NCBI RefSeq assembly: GCF_900302485.1
Contig: NZ_OMOI01000001.1
Span: 2,108,001 to 2,172,000 of the forward strand
DNA: 64,000 bases
Direction: 5' to 3'
Source of the DNA: Aliiroseovarius pelagivivens
GTDB taxonomy: Bacteria > Pseudomonadota > Alphaproteobacteria > Rhodobacterales > Rhodobacteraceae
Shown: positions 17,489 to 27,145 of the stretch, piece after piece
Numbering within the stretch: the stretch's first letter is position 1
How the letters are laid out: each line of letters starts with the position of its first letter
The notes under the pieces: generated by a model
The model's input: the letters and a program-made list of their open reading frames with translations, nothing else
Database searches by the model: none
Told to the model about the DNA's origin: nothing
Program-made: the position numbers and the translations under genes

Positions 17489-18922
17489 TTATCCGGCGCG
17501 TCGGGTTTCAGTGGCGTCCAGCGGGAAAACCTTGGCCGGGTTCAGAAGCCAATTGGGATCGAACACGTCCTTGACCTGCAACTGGATTTCCAGATCGGCA
17601 TCATCATATTGCGACACCATCAAGTCGCGTTTCTCGACGCCCACACCGTGTTCACCGGTCAGGCAACCACCGACCTCGACGCACAGACGCAGAATGTCTG
17701 CGCCAAAGGCTTCGCATTTCTCGAGGTCACCGGGTTTGTTGGCATCGAATAGGATCAGTGGGTGCATGTTTCCGTCACCCGCGTGGAACACGTTGCCCAC
17801 ATCCAGCCCATAGTCTGCGCTCATCTCGCCAATTCGGCGCAGCACCAAGGGTAGCTCGGACACCGGGATGGTGCCGTCCAGGCACATATAGTCGTTGATC
17901 TGCCCCATCGCGCCAAAAGCAGATTTGCGGCCCAGCCAGATCTTCGCACTTTCCTCGGCCGAGTTACTTTCACGCACTTCCACCGGGTTGTGACGTTTGG
18001 CAATTTCAACAATGCGCGATAGTTGGTCGTCAATCTCGGTGTCCGATCCTTCGACCTCGATGATCAACAGCGCTTCGCAATCGGGATAGCCTGCACCTGC
18101 AAAGGCCTCGGTCGCACGAATACAGGGGCGATCCATAAACTCGATCGCGACGGGCAGAATGCCGGATTTGATGATGTCGGACACGCAGTGGCCCGCAACT
18201 TCGTTACTATCGAACCCAACCAGAACAGGTCGTGCCCCTTCGGGTTTGGCCAGAATGCGTAAAGTGGCTTCGGTCACGATGCCAAGCTGCCCCTCGGATC
18301 CGCAAATCAGTCCAAGCAGGTCCAACCCGCCGGAATCCAGATGCGCGCCACCGATTTCGACCACCTCGCCATCGGCCATAACCATGGTTACGCCCATCAG
18401 ATTGTTGGTGGTCACGCCGTATTTCAAGCAATGCGCTCCGCCCGAGTTCATCGCGATGTTTCCAGCAATCGCACAAGCCAGCTGAGACGAGGGATCAGGA
18501 GCATAGAAGAACCCGTCCTCTTCGACGGCACCCGTCACGGACAGATTGGTACGTCCCGACTGCACCCGGATGAACCGGTTGTCATAGTCGGTTTCCAGCA
18601 CATCATTCAGACGCGCCACGCCAAGGATCACGCTATCAGCGGTGGGCAATGCACCACCCGCAAGCGACGTCCCTGCCCCACGCGGCACCACGGGCACGCC
18701 TTCTTCATGACAGATGCGCATTACCGCCGACACCTCGTCGGTCGAGGCCGGCAACACCGCGCAAAGTGGCGGGCATTTATAGGCCGTCAGCGCATCGCAT
18801 TCATAAGCTCGTGTCTGGATCGGATCATGCACGACAGCCCCCTGCGGCAACACAGATTGCAGCCGCGCGACGATATGATCTTTGCGCGACAAAATGCTGG
18901 CGTTCGGTTCGGGCATCTGCAT
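17489..18922 (-). CDS. glcD: glycolate oxidase catalytic FAD subunit
   Basis: A 477-residue FAD-linked oxidase. The flavin-binding loop VPRGAGTSLAGGALP, the GNIAMNSGGAHCLKYG segment and the C-terminal FHAGDGNMHPLI and GEHGVGVEKR motifs are diagnostic of GlcD. It oxidises glycolate (or D-lactate) to the 2-oxo acid. The start at 18922 has CGGAG 8 bases upstream; the longer in-frame extension is not homologous to the family. It leads the glc operon and is divergent from the DUF599 gene, with about 85 bases between them. No GlcC-type regulator is nearby. Confidence 0.95.
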   Translation of the reverse strand: MQMPEPNASILSRKDHIVARLQSVLPQGAVVHDPIQTRAYECDALTAYKCPPLCAVLPASTDEVSAVMRICHEEGVPVVPRGAGTSLAGGALPTADSVILGVARLNDVLETDYDNRFIRVQSGRTNLSVTGAVEEDGFFYAPDPSSQLACAIAGNIAMNSGGAHCLKYGVTTNNLMGVTMVMADGEVVEIGGAHLDSGGLDLLGLICGSEGQLGIVTEATLRILAKPEGARPVLVGFDSNEVAGHCVSDIIKSGILPVAIEFMDRPCIRATEAFAGAGYPDCEALLIIEVEGSDTEIDDQLSRIVEIAKRHNPVEVRESNSAEESAKIWLGRKSAFGAMGQINDYMCLDGTIPVSELPLVLRRIGEMSADYGLDVGNVFHAGDGNMHPLILFDANKPGDLEKCEAFGADILRLCVEVGGCLTGEHGVGVEKRDLMVSQYDDADLEIQLQVKDVFDPNWLLNPAKVFPLDATETRRAG

Positions 18923-19008
18923 GGAATATCTCCGCGACTCTGAATTGGTAAGAAAATATAACCAATTTTCCACTTTAGCAACCGTTAGGAACGGCTTATG
19001 CGTGAAAC

Positions 19009-19707
19009 ATGACCTTTGCTGACCGTTTCACACTGTTTTCGATGCTTGATCTGGCCGCTGTCGCTTTGATCTTGCTGGCTTGGGTCGCGATCGGGTGGCG
19101 CATTGAAAGTGCCACGGGTGAAAAACAATCAGTGTCAAAAATTGTGGCCCAGTATCGGCGCGACTGGATGGTACAGTTCGTCACGCGCCAACCGCGCATT
19201 TTTGACAGCGCGATCCTGTCCAGCTTGCGGCAAGGGGCAAGTTTCTTCGCCTCTGCCACAATGATCGCCACGGGCGGCGGGCTGGCCCTGCTTGGCAATA
19301 CCGAGCGGTTGCGCGGTGTCGCGCACGACCTGACCCAAACCAGTGCGCCAGAATTGGTGTGGGAGGTGAAAATCCTTCTGGTCATCCTGTTTCTGGCCAA
19401 CGCGTTTCTGAAATTTGTCTGGTCGCACCGTCTTTTTGGGTATTGCGCTGTGGTCATGGCTTCTGTGCCCAATGATGAAGCCGACCCGACCGCCCTGCCC
19501 CGCGCGCAAAAGGCTGGCGAGATCAACATCACTGCAGCACGTAGTTTCAATCGAGGTCTACGTTCGGTATACTTTTCGATGGCTGCATTGGCTTGGCTGG
19601 TCGGACCAGTCAGCCTGATCGGCGCAACCCTGTTTACATTTGCGGTTTTGTGGCGTCGCGAGTTTGCGTCCCAATCGCGCTCAGTGCTGATGCAGCCTGA
19701 CGCCTAA
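19009..19707 (+). CDS. DUF599 family membrane protein
   Basis: A 232-residue membrane protein with four hydrophobic segments: residues about 13-30, 75-95, 120-140 and 190-215. It matches DUF599, an uncharacterised bacterial family with conserved RRDWM near the first loop and RSFNRGLRSVYFS before the last helices. It stands alone between the divergent glc operon and a convergent membrane-protein gene ending 6 bases away. Function unknown. Confidence 0.75.
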   Translation: MTFADRFTLFSMLDLAAVALILLAWVAIGWRIESATGEKQSVSKIVAQYRRDWMVQFVTRQPRIFDSAILSSLRQGASFFASATMIATGGGLALLGNTERLRGVAHDLTQTSAPELVWEVKILLVILFLANAFLKFVWSHRLFGYCAVVMASVPNDEADPTALPRAQKAGEINITAARSFNRGLRSVYFSMAALAWLVGPVSLIGATLFTFAVLWRREFASQSRSVLMQPDA

Positions 19708-19712
19708 TCAGT

Positions 19713-21803
19713 TCAGATGTCGCGTCGTACCGCACCACCACGACCTTCCCAAAGCCATGCAAAAACCAGAGCCACGGCGGCCAAAAGCAACATGGCCCAC
19801 TGAGGTGCCAAGGGGCGCAAGCGGATCGCTGTGGTGACATAGGCCTCGCGGGGGGTATAGCCCAGCCACCCATTCCCCGAGGCTGGCTGACCAGTACGCA
19901 CGGCCCGCAAGCTGGGCAGACCATTTTCAATCCGCTTCGCGGTCCCACCGGTATTGGCCAATACGGGTTGTATCACGTCGCTGCGCGCGAGGGGATTGCT
20001 GAACTCGACCGAGGTCGCCGCGCCTCGGACTACAACGGTTGATAATTCGCCCTGAGTCACACTGAAAAGCCCGGTCGCGTCGGTGATAAAGGGCGCTTCA
20101 AACACCCCCGGTGTCCCTTGGGTCAACGTCGCGGCCACGTCCTCTCCGGCTGGGGTGGTCACAGTCACCTCGGGCAAATCGGACAGCATCGTGTTGCGCC
20201 TGATCAAAAGCCCCTCATCGGTTGCAACAGCGGACAGCGCTTCTTCTTCCAGCTCGGGTTCGCGCATCAGCCAATGGGCCAACCTGCGCAACAATTCCAG
20301 CTGCGGCCCTCCGCCCTGATGCCCTCGCGCCCAAAGCCATGCGTGGTCCGAGGCAAGCAAGGCCACGCGCCCCTCGTCGCTGCGGTCGACCACCAGAAGA
20401 GGCGCATCGTCCGCAGCCGACAGAATGACGTGGCCGCGGTGTGGTGTAACTTCGACATGGCGCATCCACGGCCCCCACCCCCCTTCAGGTGCGTGCTGGG
20501 ACAGCTCGCGGGTCACAGGATGGCGCTGCCCGTCTTCGGTCACATCAGGCTGGAACGGAACCTCGAACAGACGCCCTGTGGGCATGGCAGGCAGGATATC
20601 AGAAAGCCCAGTGCGTGCGATGCTATCGGCGCTGGCCAATGATGGCCCTGCCGCGATCAATACCGCCCCGCCGCGTCGTACGTAATCGCGCACGCTGGTC
20701 AGATAGCCTCCGGGAAGAATGCCACGCAGTTGGTAGCGGTCAAAGATGATCAGATCGAACTCATCGATCTTCTCGATAAACAGTTCCTGCGTGGGAAATG
20801 CGATCAGGCTCAGCTCGCTCACCGGCACACCATCTTGTTTGTCCGGTGGGCGCAGAATTGTGAAATGCACCAGATCCACGGCGCTGTCAGACTTCAAAAG
20901 ATTGCGCCAAGTGCGCGTGCCTGGATGTGGCGTTCCCGAGATCAAAAGCACCTGCAGACGATCCCGCACGCCATTCAGTTCGATCACCACTTCGTTGTTA
21001 CGCCCGGTCAGTTCACCTTCTTCCACAGGCAGGGTCACATGGATCAGATTTCGGCCCGCATATTCCAACGTTAGCGGCACCACGATGTCCTGCCCCTCGA
21101 TCACAGGCACGTCAGCAATTGGCGCACCATCATGCGACACGGAAAGAAACGCAGGGGGAAGCGCGTCTGGGGTGTTGCCAAGGGTCTCGACCCTCAGGCG
21201 CAACTCGATTTCTTCGCCCAGAATGGCAAAGGCTGGCGCATCCACCGCGCTTAGCCGCCGATCCCAGTCCGTTGCACGACCCGAAATCATGGCATGCAGC
21301 GGGACAGACAATCCGGGCGTATTCTGTACATCATGCACAACACCATCCGTGATCAGAACCACACCCGCCAAACGGTTCGCTGGAAGCTCAGCCACAGCTT
21401 TCTTCAAGGCGGTCATAAGACGCGTCCCCTCATCCGCACCGTCGCCTTCAGGCGCAAGGTCTGAAAGGCTGCGCAATACTGGTTCAAGTGATGACCTTGC
21501 AGCGATCTGCGCCATCATTCCCTCGCGCGTCTGAAGGCTCTGCGCTGAGCGGTCTGACAAGGATTGCGAGGCGCTGTCATCCTCGAGCACCAACAGAATA
21601 TCTGTCAGCGGATCGCGTTCTTCTTGCTGAAGTGACGGCCCACACAGTGCCGCCAGAAGCACAAGCGCAGCCACCGCGCGCAGCGCCCAACCGGGCAGTC
21701 CACGCCACAAAGCCACCACAAGCGACGCGCTTGCCAGCACGGCCAGTATGGCGATCACCAGCCACGGCAGGCCGGGCGCGAACTGAAGCGACAGCGCACT
21801 CAT
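19713..21803 (-). CDS. large membrane-anchored vWA/glutamine-amidotransferase-like protein
   Basis: A 696-residue protein with two N-terminal helices (about 12-32 and 39-58), a long periplasmic or cytoplasmic body, and a C-terminal helix (about 670-690). The body begins with a von Willebrand A-like strand pattern (DILLVLEDDSAS...VVLITDGVVHD) and contains a class I amidotransferase-like fold (LLISGTPHPG, DLIIFDRYQLRG, GGAVLIAAGPS) without an obvious catalytic cysteine. It overlaps the preceding gene by 4 bases. It is the last member of the MoxR-DUF58-DUF4159 cluster and probably works with MoxR in an envelope chaperone-like complex; this role is inferred. Confidence 0.7.
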   Translation of the reverse strand: MSALSLQFAPGLPWLVIAILAVLASASLVVALWRGLPGWALRAVAALVLLAALCGPSLQQEERDPLTDILLVLEDDSASQSLSDRSAQSLQTREGMMAQIAARSSLEPVLRSLSDLAPEGDGADEGTRLMTALKKAVAELPANRLAGVVLITDGVVHDVQNTPGLSVPLHAMISGRATDWDRRLSAVDAPAFAILGEEIELRLRVETLGNTPDALPPAFLSVSHDGAPIADVPVIEGQDIVVPLTLEYAGRNLIHVTLPVEEGELTGRNNEVVIELNGVRDRLQVLLISGTPHPGTRTWRNLLKSDSAVDLVHFTILRPPDKQDGVPVSELSLIAFPTQELFIEKIDEFDLIIFDRYQLRGILPGGYLTSVRDYVRRGGAVLIAAGPSLASADSIARTGLSDILPAMPTGRLFEVPFQPDVTEDGQRHPVTRELSQHAPEGGWGPWMRHVEVTPHRGHVILSAADDAPLLVVDRSDEGRVALLASDHAWLWARGHQGGGPQLELLRRLAHWLMREPELEEEALSAVATDEGLLIRRNTMLSDLPEVTVTTPAGEDVAATLTQGTPGVFEAPFITDATGLFSVTQGELSTVVVRGAATSVEFSNPLARSDVIQPVLANTGGTAKRIENGLPSLRAVRTGQPASGNGWLGYTPREAYVTTAIRLRPLAPQWAMLLLAAVALVFAWLWEGRGGAVRRDI

Positions 21804-24565
21804 TCCCCGAGCCTTTCTAAAAGCGCGGGCACATGGACCTGATCGGATTTGTAATTTCCGGTCAGCACATGCATCACAAGGTTGATGCCGAACCGCACCG
21901 CCATTTCGCGCTGCCTTTCACCCGCCTGCCCGCGTCCGACAGGGAACATTGGCCGCCCGTCGTCGCGGATAGCCCAGGCCCCAGCCCAGTCATTGCCGCC
22001 AACGATCACCGGCGTCACGCCATCATTCAGATTGCGAAAGGGCATGCCTTCGGCCCGTTCGGCATCAAGAGGCGGGGCTTCCGCCCAGACAGGGCCGCGA
22101 TTGCGGCCGGGAAATTCCTGTAACAGATAGAAGCTGCGGGTTAATACGTGATCGCTCGGCACCTGATCCAACAGCGGCAAATTCAGCGGCAGCGCCACCG
22201 CGCGCAGGCGGCGACTGGCAGCAGAGTCCCCCCCGGTGCCAGCATCGCGTGTGTCAAACAAGATCAAACCCCCGGCTGCCAGATAACGCTTCAGGCGCAG
22301 GATCGCATCGGGGCTGGGGATCGGTGTCGTGTCGATGAGGGGCCAGTAAAGCATCGGATAGACCGAGAGGTCATCAACCTCGATATCGATCCCCACAGGG
22401 CGCGCAGGCTCGACCGAGGTGCGCAGAAAAAGCTGGTCGGACAGGCCCAGCAAACCGGCCTGCGCCACCTGATCCACAGCAGGATCACCACTTTGCACAT
22501 AGGCCAATGTGACAATGCTGGCCGCGTCCAACACGCTGGGCGAGGTGTCGGTCTGCGCGTCAGCCAAATGCGGCATGGCAAGCATGGAAAGCCCCACAAT
22601 CGCCCCCGTCGCGACCTTCCGCGCGGCTGGCAGCAGGCGACCGGCCAGCCAAAGCGTCAGCAGAACATCCAGCGCGCCCAACATAAGCGCCAACGCCAAC
22701 AGCCACGGGCCGAACTCTTTCCGGGTATCCTCGATCTGCCAGCGCGGCGTAATATGCGTGGGCCACTCGGCGCGCTCCAGCACGCTGTCAGATCGCAGCA
22801 CATTCACCGCCTGCACCCGATCACCATCTGCATACAGCCCCGGCGCAAGGTCAGGTCCGGCGGGATCCGCCAATTTTGGCCCCGGCACACCTGCCGCAGC
22901 ATCTTGCGGTGACACCTGCCCGAACCCGTCCAAAACATGTGTCGCCACCCAAGTGCTTCCTTCCAGCGCGACACCATCACGCGCGCTGCCTTGAGACGAC
23001 ACCGCCAATCTCTCCAGCATCTGCACGAACAGCCCCGAGAACGGTAACGAGGACCACTCTGCATTGGCCGAGACATGGAACAACACCACCTGCCCTGCAC
23101 CCAGCGCACGTCGGGTTACGATCGGGGTACCGTCAGACAGGGTGGCAATCGTACGCTCGGCCAGATCCGGGCCGGGCTGGGCCAGTATCTGCGCCTCGAT
23201 CTGCACATCATTCGGGACGGGCAGTCCAAAGAAGGGCGAGTTTTCCGGGAACGGCGCCAGCGCGCGCGGGTCGCCCCAGCTCATCGCGCCACCGACCACC
23301 CGCCCGCCAGCACGCAACCGCACCGGCAGTAGGGTGTCTTCCAGCCCCTGCCCCAGATCCGCAGACGCCAGTTGTGGCCCCGCAAACCGCAACAGCAGCC
23401 CACCTTGGGTAACCCAATCGGTCAGGGCATCTCGATCCGCATCCGAAAAGCTCGCCACATCCGGCAGGACGATTACATCAGGGCCCGCCTTGATCAGTTC
23501 AGACAATGCGGGCAGCTCGACCGTTTCGGCGGTAGTCGCCAACGCCTCGCGCAGGTAATGAAGCGGCGACAGAAGCTCTAACCCTTCGCGCTCACCTACT
23601 GTATTCAACAGCGCAACCCGGCGGCGGCGCAGGCTGTCATCGGCAAGGGTCACAGCCCCGGCAGCCCGATGATCCGCAATCTGCAGACGGTCGATCCGGT
23701 TGCGCAATTCGCTTGGGACGGTCATCCGAAGGTCGGCCCTGCCAGCCTCGCTTTCGAACGTCACAGGGACTGACAGCAACACACGCTCGACCCCTTCCGG
23801 GTCAGGACCAAGCGCTTCTATCGTAAGTGCGTCGATGGGGCCGGGACCGGAACTCAGGACCGGAAGCACCACATCCCCGCCATCCAATGTAGCGGGCAGA
23901 AGGCCAAGCCGAGCCGAGGCCGGTTCTAAGACTTCGAGTTGGCCCACTTGTTCGAAATGTGAAATCAGCTCAGGGCGTCCCACACGTTGAACACCGTCTG
24001 AAACCCACAAAATATCTGTGCGGCCCAACGCCTGTGACCAATCTTCATCCCCAGCGTACTCCGCATCCCACGCCACCGGAGACAGTCCCGGCAACGAGGA
24101 TCGCCATGCATCCGCAGCCTGCCAAACGGTGCTTTGATCGACATCGGTACGCCCAACAGAACTTGCCATAAGGATCGCTACTGGACGTGCAGAAGCCTGC
24201 GCTTTCTCAAGCCGGGTCTCGATCACTTGCACTCGCTCAGACCAGTCCGATGCAGCGGGCCAGAAGTCATCGACAAAGATCAAAAGCCGTCCAGACCTGC
24301 CCGGCGTGTCATCCGGATTAAGAACAGGCCCAGCAAATCCGATGATCATCGCAGCCACCGCCAAAAGTCGTAAAAGTAAAAGCCACCACGGGGTACGATC
24401 CGCCTGAGCCGTCTTGTCTTCCAGCCCCAAAAGCAACGTGACAGCCGGGAAAACCTGCTTGCGGGGCGAAGGTGGCACGGCACGCAGCAGCCACCAGATC
24501 ACCGGCAGTGCGATCAGCCCCAGAAAAAGCAAGGGCGCGGTAAAACCTATGCCGAGAACGCTCAC
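21800..24565 (-). CDS. BatA-like N-terminal and DUF4159 domain membrane protein
   Basis: A 921-residue protein. The N-terminal BatA-type double membrane helix (FTAPLLFLGLIALPVIWWLL, then WWLLLLRLLAVAAMIIGFAG) is followed by a vWA-like region (LLIFVDDFWP), amidotransferase-like segments, a mid-protein helix (LALALMLGALDVLLTLWLA) and a C-terminal DUF4159 domain (VVDQ...GGLILFDTRDAG...FYLLQEFPGR). The start is GTG, with CGGAGGA 4 bases before it and a GTGA overlap with the DUF58 stop; a longer frame from 24646 runs into DUF58. Its cluster suggests assembly or maturation work with MoxR. Biochemical function is unknown. Confidence 0.78.
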   Translation of the reverse strand: MSVLGIGFTAPLLFLGLIALPVIWWLLRAVPPSPRKQVFPAVTLLLGLEDKTAQADRTPWWLLLLRLLAVAAMIIGFAGPVLNPDDTPGRSGRLLIFVDDFWPAASDWSERVQVIETRLEKAQASARPVAILMASSVGRTDVDQSTVWQAADAWRSSLPGLSPVAWDAEYAGDEDWSQALGRTDILWVSDGVQRVGRPELISHFEQVGQLEVLEPASARLGLLPATLDGGDVVLPVLSSGPGPIDALTIEALGPDPEGVERVLLSVPVTFESEAGRADLRMTVPSELRNRIDRLQIADHRAAGAVTLADDSLRRRRVALLNTVGEREGLELLSPLHYLREALATTAETVELPALSELIKAGPDVIVLPDVASFSDADRDALTDWVTQGGLLLRFAGPQLASADLGQGLEDTLLPVRLRAGGRVVGGAMSWGDPRALAPFPENSPFFGLPVPNDVQIEAQILAQPGPDLAERTIATLSDGTPIVTRRALGAGQVVLFHVSANAEWSSLPFSGLFVQMLERLAVSSQGSARDGVALEGSTWVATHVLDGFGQVSPQDAAAGVPGPKLADPAGPDLAPGLYADGDRVQAVNVLRSDSVLERAEWPTHITPRWQIEDTRKEFGPWLLALALMLGALDVLLTLWLAGRLLPAARKVATGAIVGLSMLAMPHLADAQTDTSPSVLDAASIVTLAYVQSGDPAVDQVAQAGLLGLSDQLFLRTSVEPARPVGIDIEVDDLSVYPMLYWPLIDTTPIPSPDAILRLKRYLAAGGLILFDTRDAGTGGDSAASRRLRAVALPLNLPLLDQVPSDHVLTRSFYLLQEFPGRNRGPVWAEAPPLDAERAEGMPFRNLNDGVTPVIVGGNDWAGAWAIRDDGRPMFPVGRGQAGERQREMAVRFGINLVMHVLTGNYKSDQVHVPALLERLGE

Positions 24566-25431
24566 TTTGGTCCTCCGATAGCATTCCACAGCCAAAGTAG
24601 GGCCGCGCTTGCCGGGTCTTGTGTGTGATAGCTGTGAAACCGCCACCCTGCATATTTCGCCAGTTCGGAAAGCTCGGCCTTGCGTCGTGCCAGTCGGTCC
24701 AGATAGCGGGCACGCAGATCCGCCGCCTCGCGCGTGTCATGACGTATTGCGCCACCCACATCCTGAAACAGAACCCGGCCATGAAAGGGAAACACCTCTT
24801 CCATCGGGTCTAACACCTGAAACAAAACCCCCTTCTGGCCCCGATCTTGCGCGGCGCGAACGAAAGCGCGTGTGGCGTCTAGGGGGGCTAGAAAGTCTGA
24901 GAACACGACCTGCCGTGCGCGGGGCACTGCGAAGGCATCCTTCAAGGGGGCATCTGCGCGCAACACCTGATCGGCTATGCGCGACAGAGCCATCTGCCCA
25001 CGTCCCGGCGCGTGTCCGCTGCCCAGAAGACCGACCCGTTCCCCGCCACGCAGCAACAGGGACGCCAACGCAAGCGCGATCATCTGCGCCTGATCGCGTT
25101 TTTCAGGCAGCTTCGCGTCTGAAGTAAATTCAAGCGACGGGGACGGGTCCACCCAGATCTGAACTGAATGTGCTGCCTGCCATTCCTTTTCCTGAACATA
25201 GTGCCGGTCGGATCGCGCCGAGCGACGCCAATCAATGCGGTGGGACGGATCCCCCGGCTGCGCGCGACGAAACTGCCAGAATGCCTCGCCCTGCCCGGAT
25301 TGTCGCCGCCCATGCTCGCCCATTTCGACCGACTGCGCCAAGCGCTGCGCCGCCACAAGTAGGGGCGGAAGGCGCGCCGCCAAGGCTTCGGCACGGGACC
25401 GAAGCTGGACCGGAGCGCCTTGGGCGGTCAC
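24562..25431 (-). CDS. DUF58 domain protein
   Basis: A 289-residue DUF58 protein. The family core is visible as FRRAQPGDPSHRIDWRRSAR and YVQEKEWQ, followed by a vWA-like strand carrying a D-x-S-x-S metal site (WVDPSPSLEF). DUF58 proteins are almost always encoded beside MoxR ATPases and are thought to be co-chaperones or adaptors. The GTG start overlaps the moxR stop (GTGA), and the gene overlaps the DUF4159 gene by 4 bases. Confidence 0.88.
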   Translation of the reverse strand: MTAQGAPVQLRSRAEALAARLPPLLVAAQRLAQSVEMGEHGRRQSGQGEAFWQFRRAQPGDPSHRIDWRRSARSDRHYVQEKEWQAAHSVQIWVDPSPSLEFTSDAKLPEKRDQAQMIALALASLLLRGGERVGLLGSGHAPGRGQMALSRIADQVLRADAPLKDAFAVPRARQVVFSDFLAPLDATRAFVRAAQDRGQKGVLFQVLDPMEEVFPFHGRVLFQDVGGAIRHDTREAADLRARYLDRLARRKAELSELAKYAGWRFHSYHTQDPASAALLWLWNAIGGPK

Positions 25432-26432
25432 GCCGCGACCTCTGTTTGAAGTACAGAAGCAACCGTTTGCCCGATGACATCAGGCAGGTCTATCCCCTCG
25501 GCCCGTGCGGCATAGCCCAAGGCCATACGATGACTAAGAACCGGAGCCGCCAGCGCGTGAATGTCGTCGATCCCCGGTGCCAAGCGCCCATCCAAGAGCG
25601 CTCGCGCCCGTGCTAGCAACATCAGCGCCTGCGTGGCACGAGGGCCCGGCCCCCAACTGACATTGTCGCGCACAATCTGCGGCGCGCTGGGATCATCGGG
25701 GCGACAGGCACGGACCAAATCCAAGATAGCCTCAACGACGCTTTCGCCCACGGGCATTCGGCGCAAAAGCGTCTGCGCGGCGATCAACTCGGCGCGACTG
25801 AAGATAGGCGAAACGCTTGCGTCCTCGGTCCCTGTCGTGGCCAACAGAATGTCCCGTTCGGCATCACGATCCGGATAATCCACATCAATCTGCACCAGAA
25901 ACCGGTCCAGCTGCGCCTCGGGCAAAGGATAGGTACCCTCTTGCTCTAGTGGGTTTTGCGTGGCCAGCACGTGGAACACCTCGCCCAGATCATGGGTATG
26001 CCCCGCGACCGAAACCTCGTGTTCCTGCATCGCCTGAAGCAACGCCGACTGGGTGCGTGGGCTGGCGCGGTTGATCTCGTCAGCTAGCAGAAGTTCGCAA
26101 AACACCGGACCTTTGATGAAACGGAACGACCGCGCGCCGCTGTCGCTTTCCTCCAACACTTCGGCCCCCAGAATGTCAGAGGGCATCAAATCCGGCGTGA
26201 ACTGGATGCGCCCGTCATGCAGCCCCATGACCGTCCCCAAGGTCTCGACCAGTCGGGTCTTGCCCAGCCCCGGCAAACCAATCAGCAAAGCATGCCCACC
26301 GGCCAAAATGGCAGCTAGCGTCAGATCCACAACACGATCCTGGCCCATAATTTTGCGACCAACCATCTTGCGCGCCTCGGCAAGTTTGCTGCCAAGGTCT
26401 TCCACATCGCCCAGTAAATCATCCGTCTGCAT
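25428..26432 (-). CDS. MoxR-family AAA+ ATPase
   Basis: A 334-residue MoxR ATPase. Walker A is GLPGLGKT (about residue 52), Walker B LLLADEINRA, sensor 1 ATQNPLEQEGTYPLPEAQLDRF, and the C-terminal lid domain follows. MoxR proteins act as chaperones that mature or activate partner complexes with vWA-domain proteins. Here it heads a four-gene overlapping operon of such partners. It is divergent from the DUF1285 gene, with 58 bases between them holding both promoters. Confidence 0.93.
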   Translation of the reverse strand: MQTDDLLGDVEDLGSKLAEARKMVGRKIMGQDRVVDLTLAAILAGGHALLIGLPGLGKTRLVETLGTVMGLHDGRIQFTPDLMPSDILGAEVLEESDSGARSFRFIKGPVFCELLLADEINRASPRTQSALLQAMQEHEVSVAGHTHDLGEVFHVLATQNPLEQEGTYPLPEAQLDRFLVQIDVDYPDRDAERDILLATTGTEDASVSPIFSRAELIAAQTLLRRMPVGESVVEAILDLVRACRPDDPSAPQIVRDNVSWGPGPRATQALMLLARARALLDGRLAPGIDDIHALAAPVLSHRMALGYAARAEGIDLPDVIGQTVASVLQTEVAA

Positions 26433-26490
26433 GGCAATTCCTTTGCGTGAACACTAAGTACATTAAAGGCCAGATTCAGATGGGGACCAA

Positions 26491-27093
26491 ATGACAAATT
26501 CGCCAAGCTCTGGAAAAGCAGCGGGAACTCGGCCCTTTGACGCCGATGCCCTGTCGAAAGCCATCGGGTCTGAGGCTGGGAAATCACTGCCTCCAGTGCA
26601 TCTCTGGACACCGGAGTACAGCGGCGAAATTGACATCCGCATCGCCCGCGATGGCACTTGGTTTCACGAAGGCGGCGAAATTCGTCGCGAAGCTCTGGTA
26701 CGGTTATTTTCATCCATCCTGAAATTGGAAGACGGGAAGTATTTCCTTGTAACGCCGGTCGAAAAATGGGGCATCACCGTCGAAGACGCGCCCTTTGTGG
26801 CCACCGACATGACCGTGACCGGCGAAGGGCGAGATCAGCGACTGACCTTTACCACGCATGTGGGCGACGGCGTGACCGCTGGCCCGGATCACCCCTTGCG
26901 ACTGGGGTGCACGTTCGAGACCCCCTGCCCCTATGTCGAAGTCCGCGCCGGGCTTGAGGCTTTGATTGATCGCAAGACCTTCTATCGTCTGATTGAACAA
27001 GGCGTGGCCGAAGATCACGATGGCGCATCATGGTTTGGCGTCTGGTCCGACGGGCAGTTCTTTCCGCTTATTCCCACGGACGAGCTGCGATAA
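26491..27093 (+). CDS. DUF1285 family protein
   Basis: A 200-residue cytoplasmic protein of the DUF1285 family, recognised by PPVHLWTPEYSGEIDIRIARDG near residue 35 and by WFHEGGEIRREALVRLFS. Structural studies of this family show a mostly beta fold; its function is unresolved. It is regularly found next to moxR in alphaproteobacteria, as here, though on the opposite strand. The gene is followed after 52 bases by an RNA methyltransferase in the same direction. Confidence 0.82.
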   Translation: MTNSPSSGKAAGTRPFDADALSKAIGSEAGKSLPPVHLWTPEYSGEIDIRIARDGTWFHEGGEIRREALVRLFSSILKLEDGKYFLVTPVEKWGITVEDAPFVATDMTVTGEGRDQRLTFTTHVGDGVTAGPDHPLRLGCTFETPCPYVEVRAGLEALIDRKTFYRLIEQGVAEDHDGASWFGVWSDGQFFPLIPTDELR

Positions 27094-27145
27094 GTGGCCT
27101 GCGCATTTCGCTCGCCGCACCGCGGCCTTTGGGCTAGAAGGCCCC

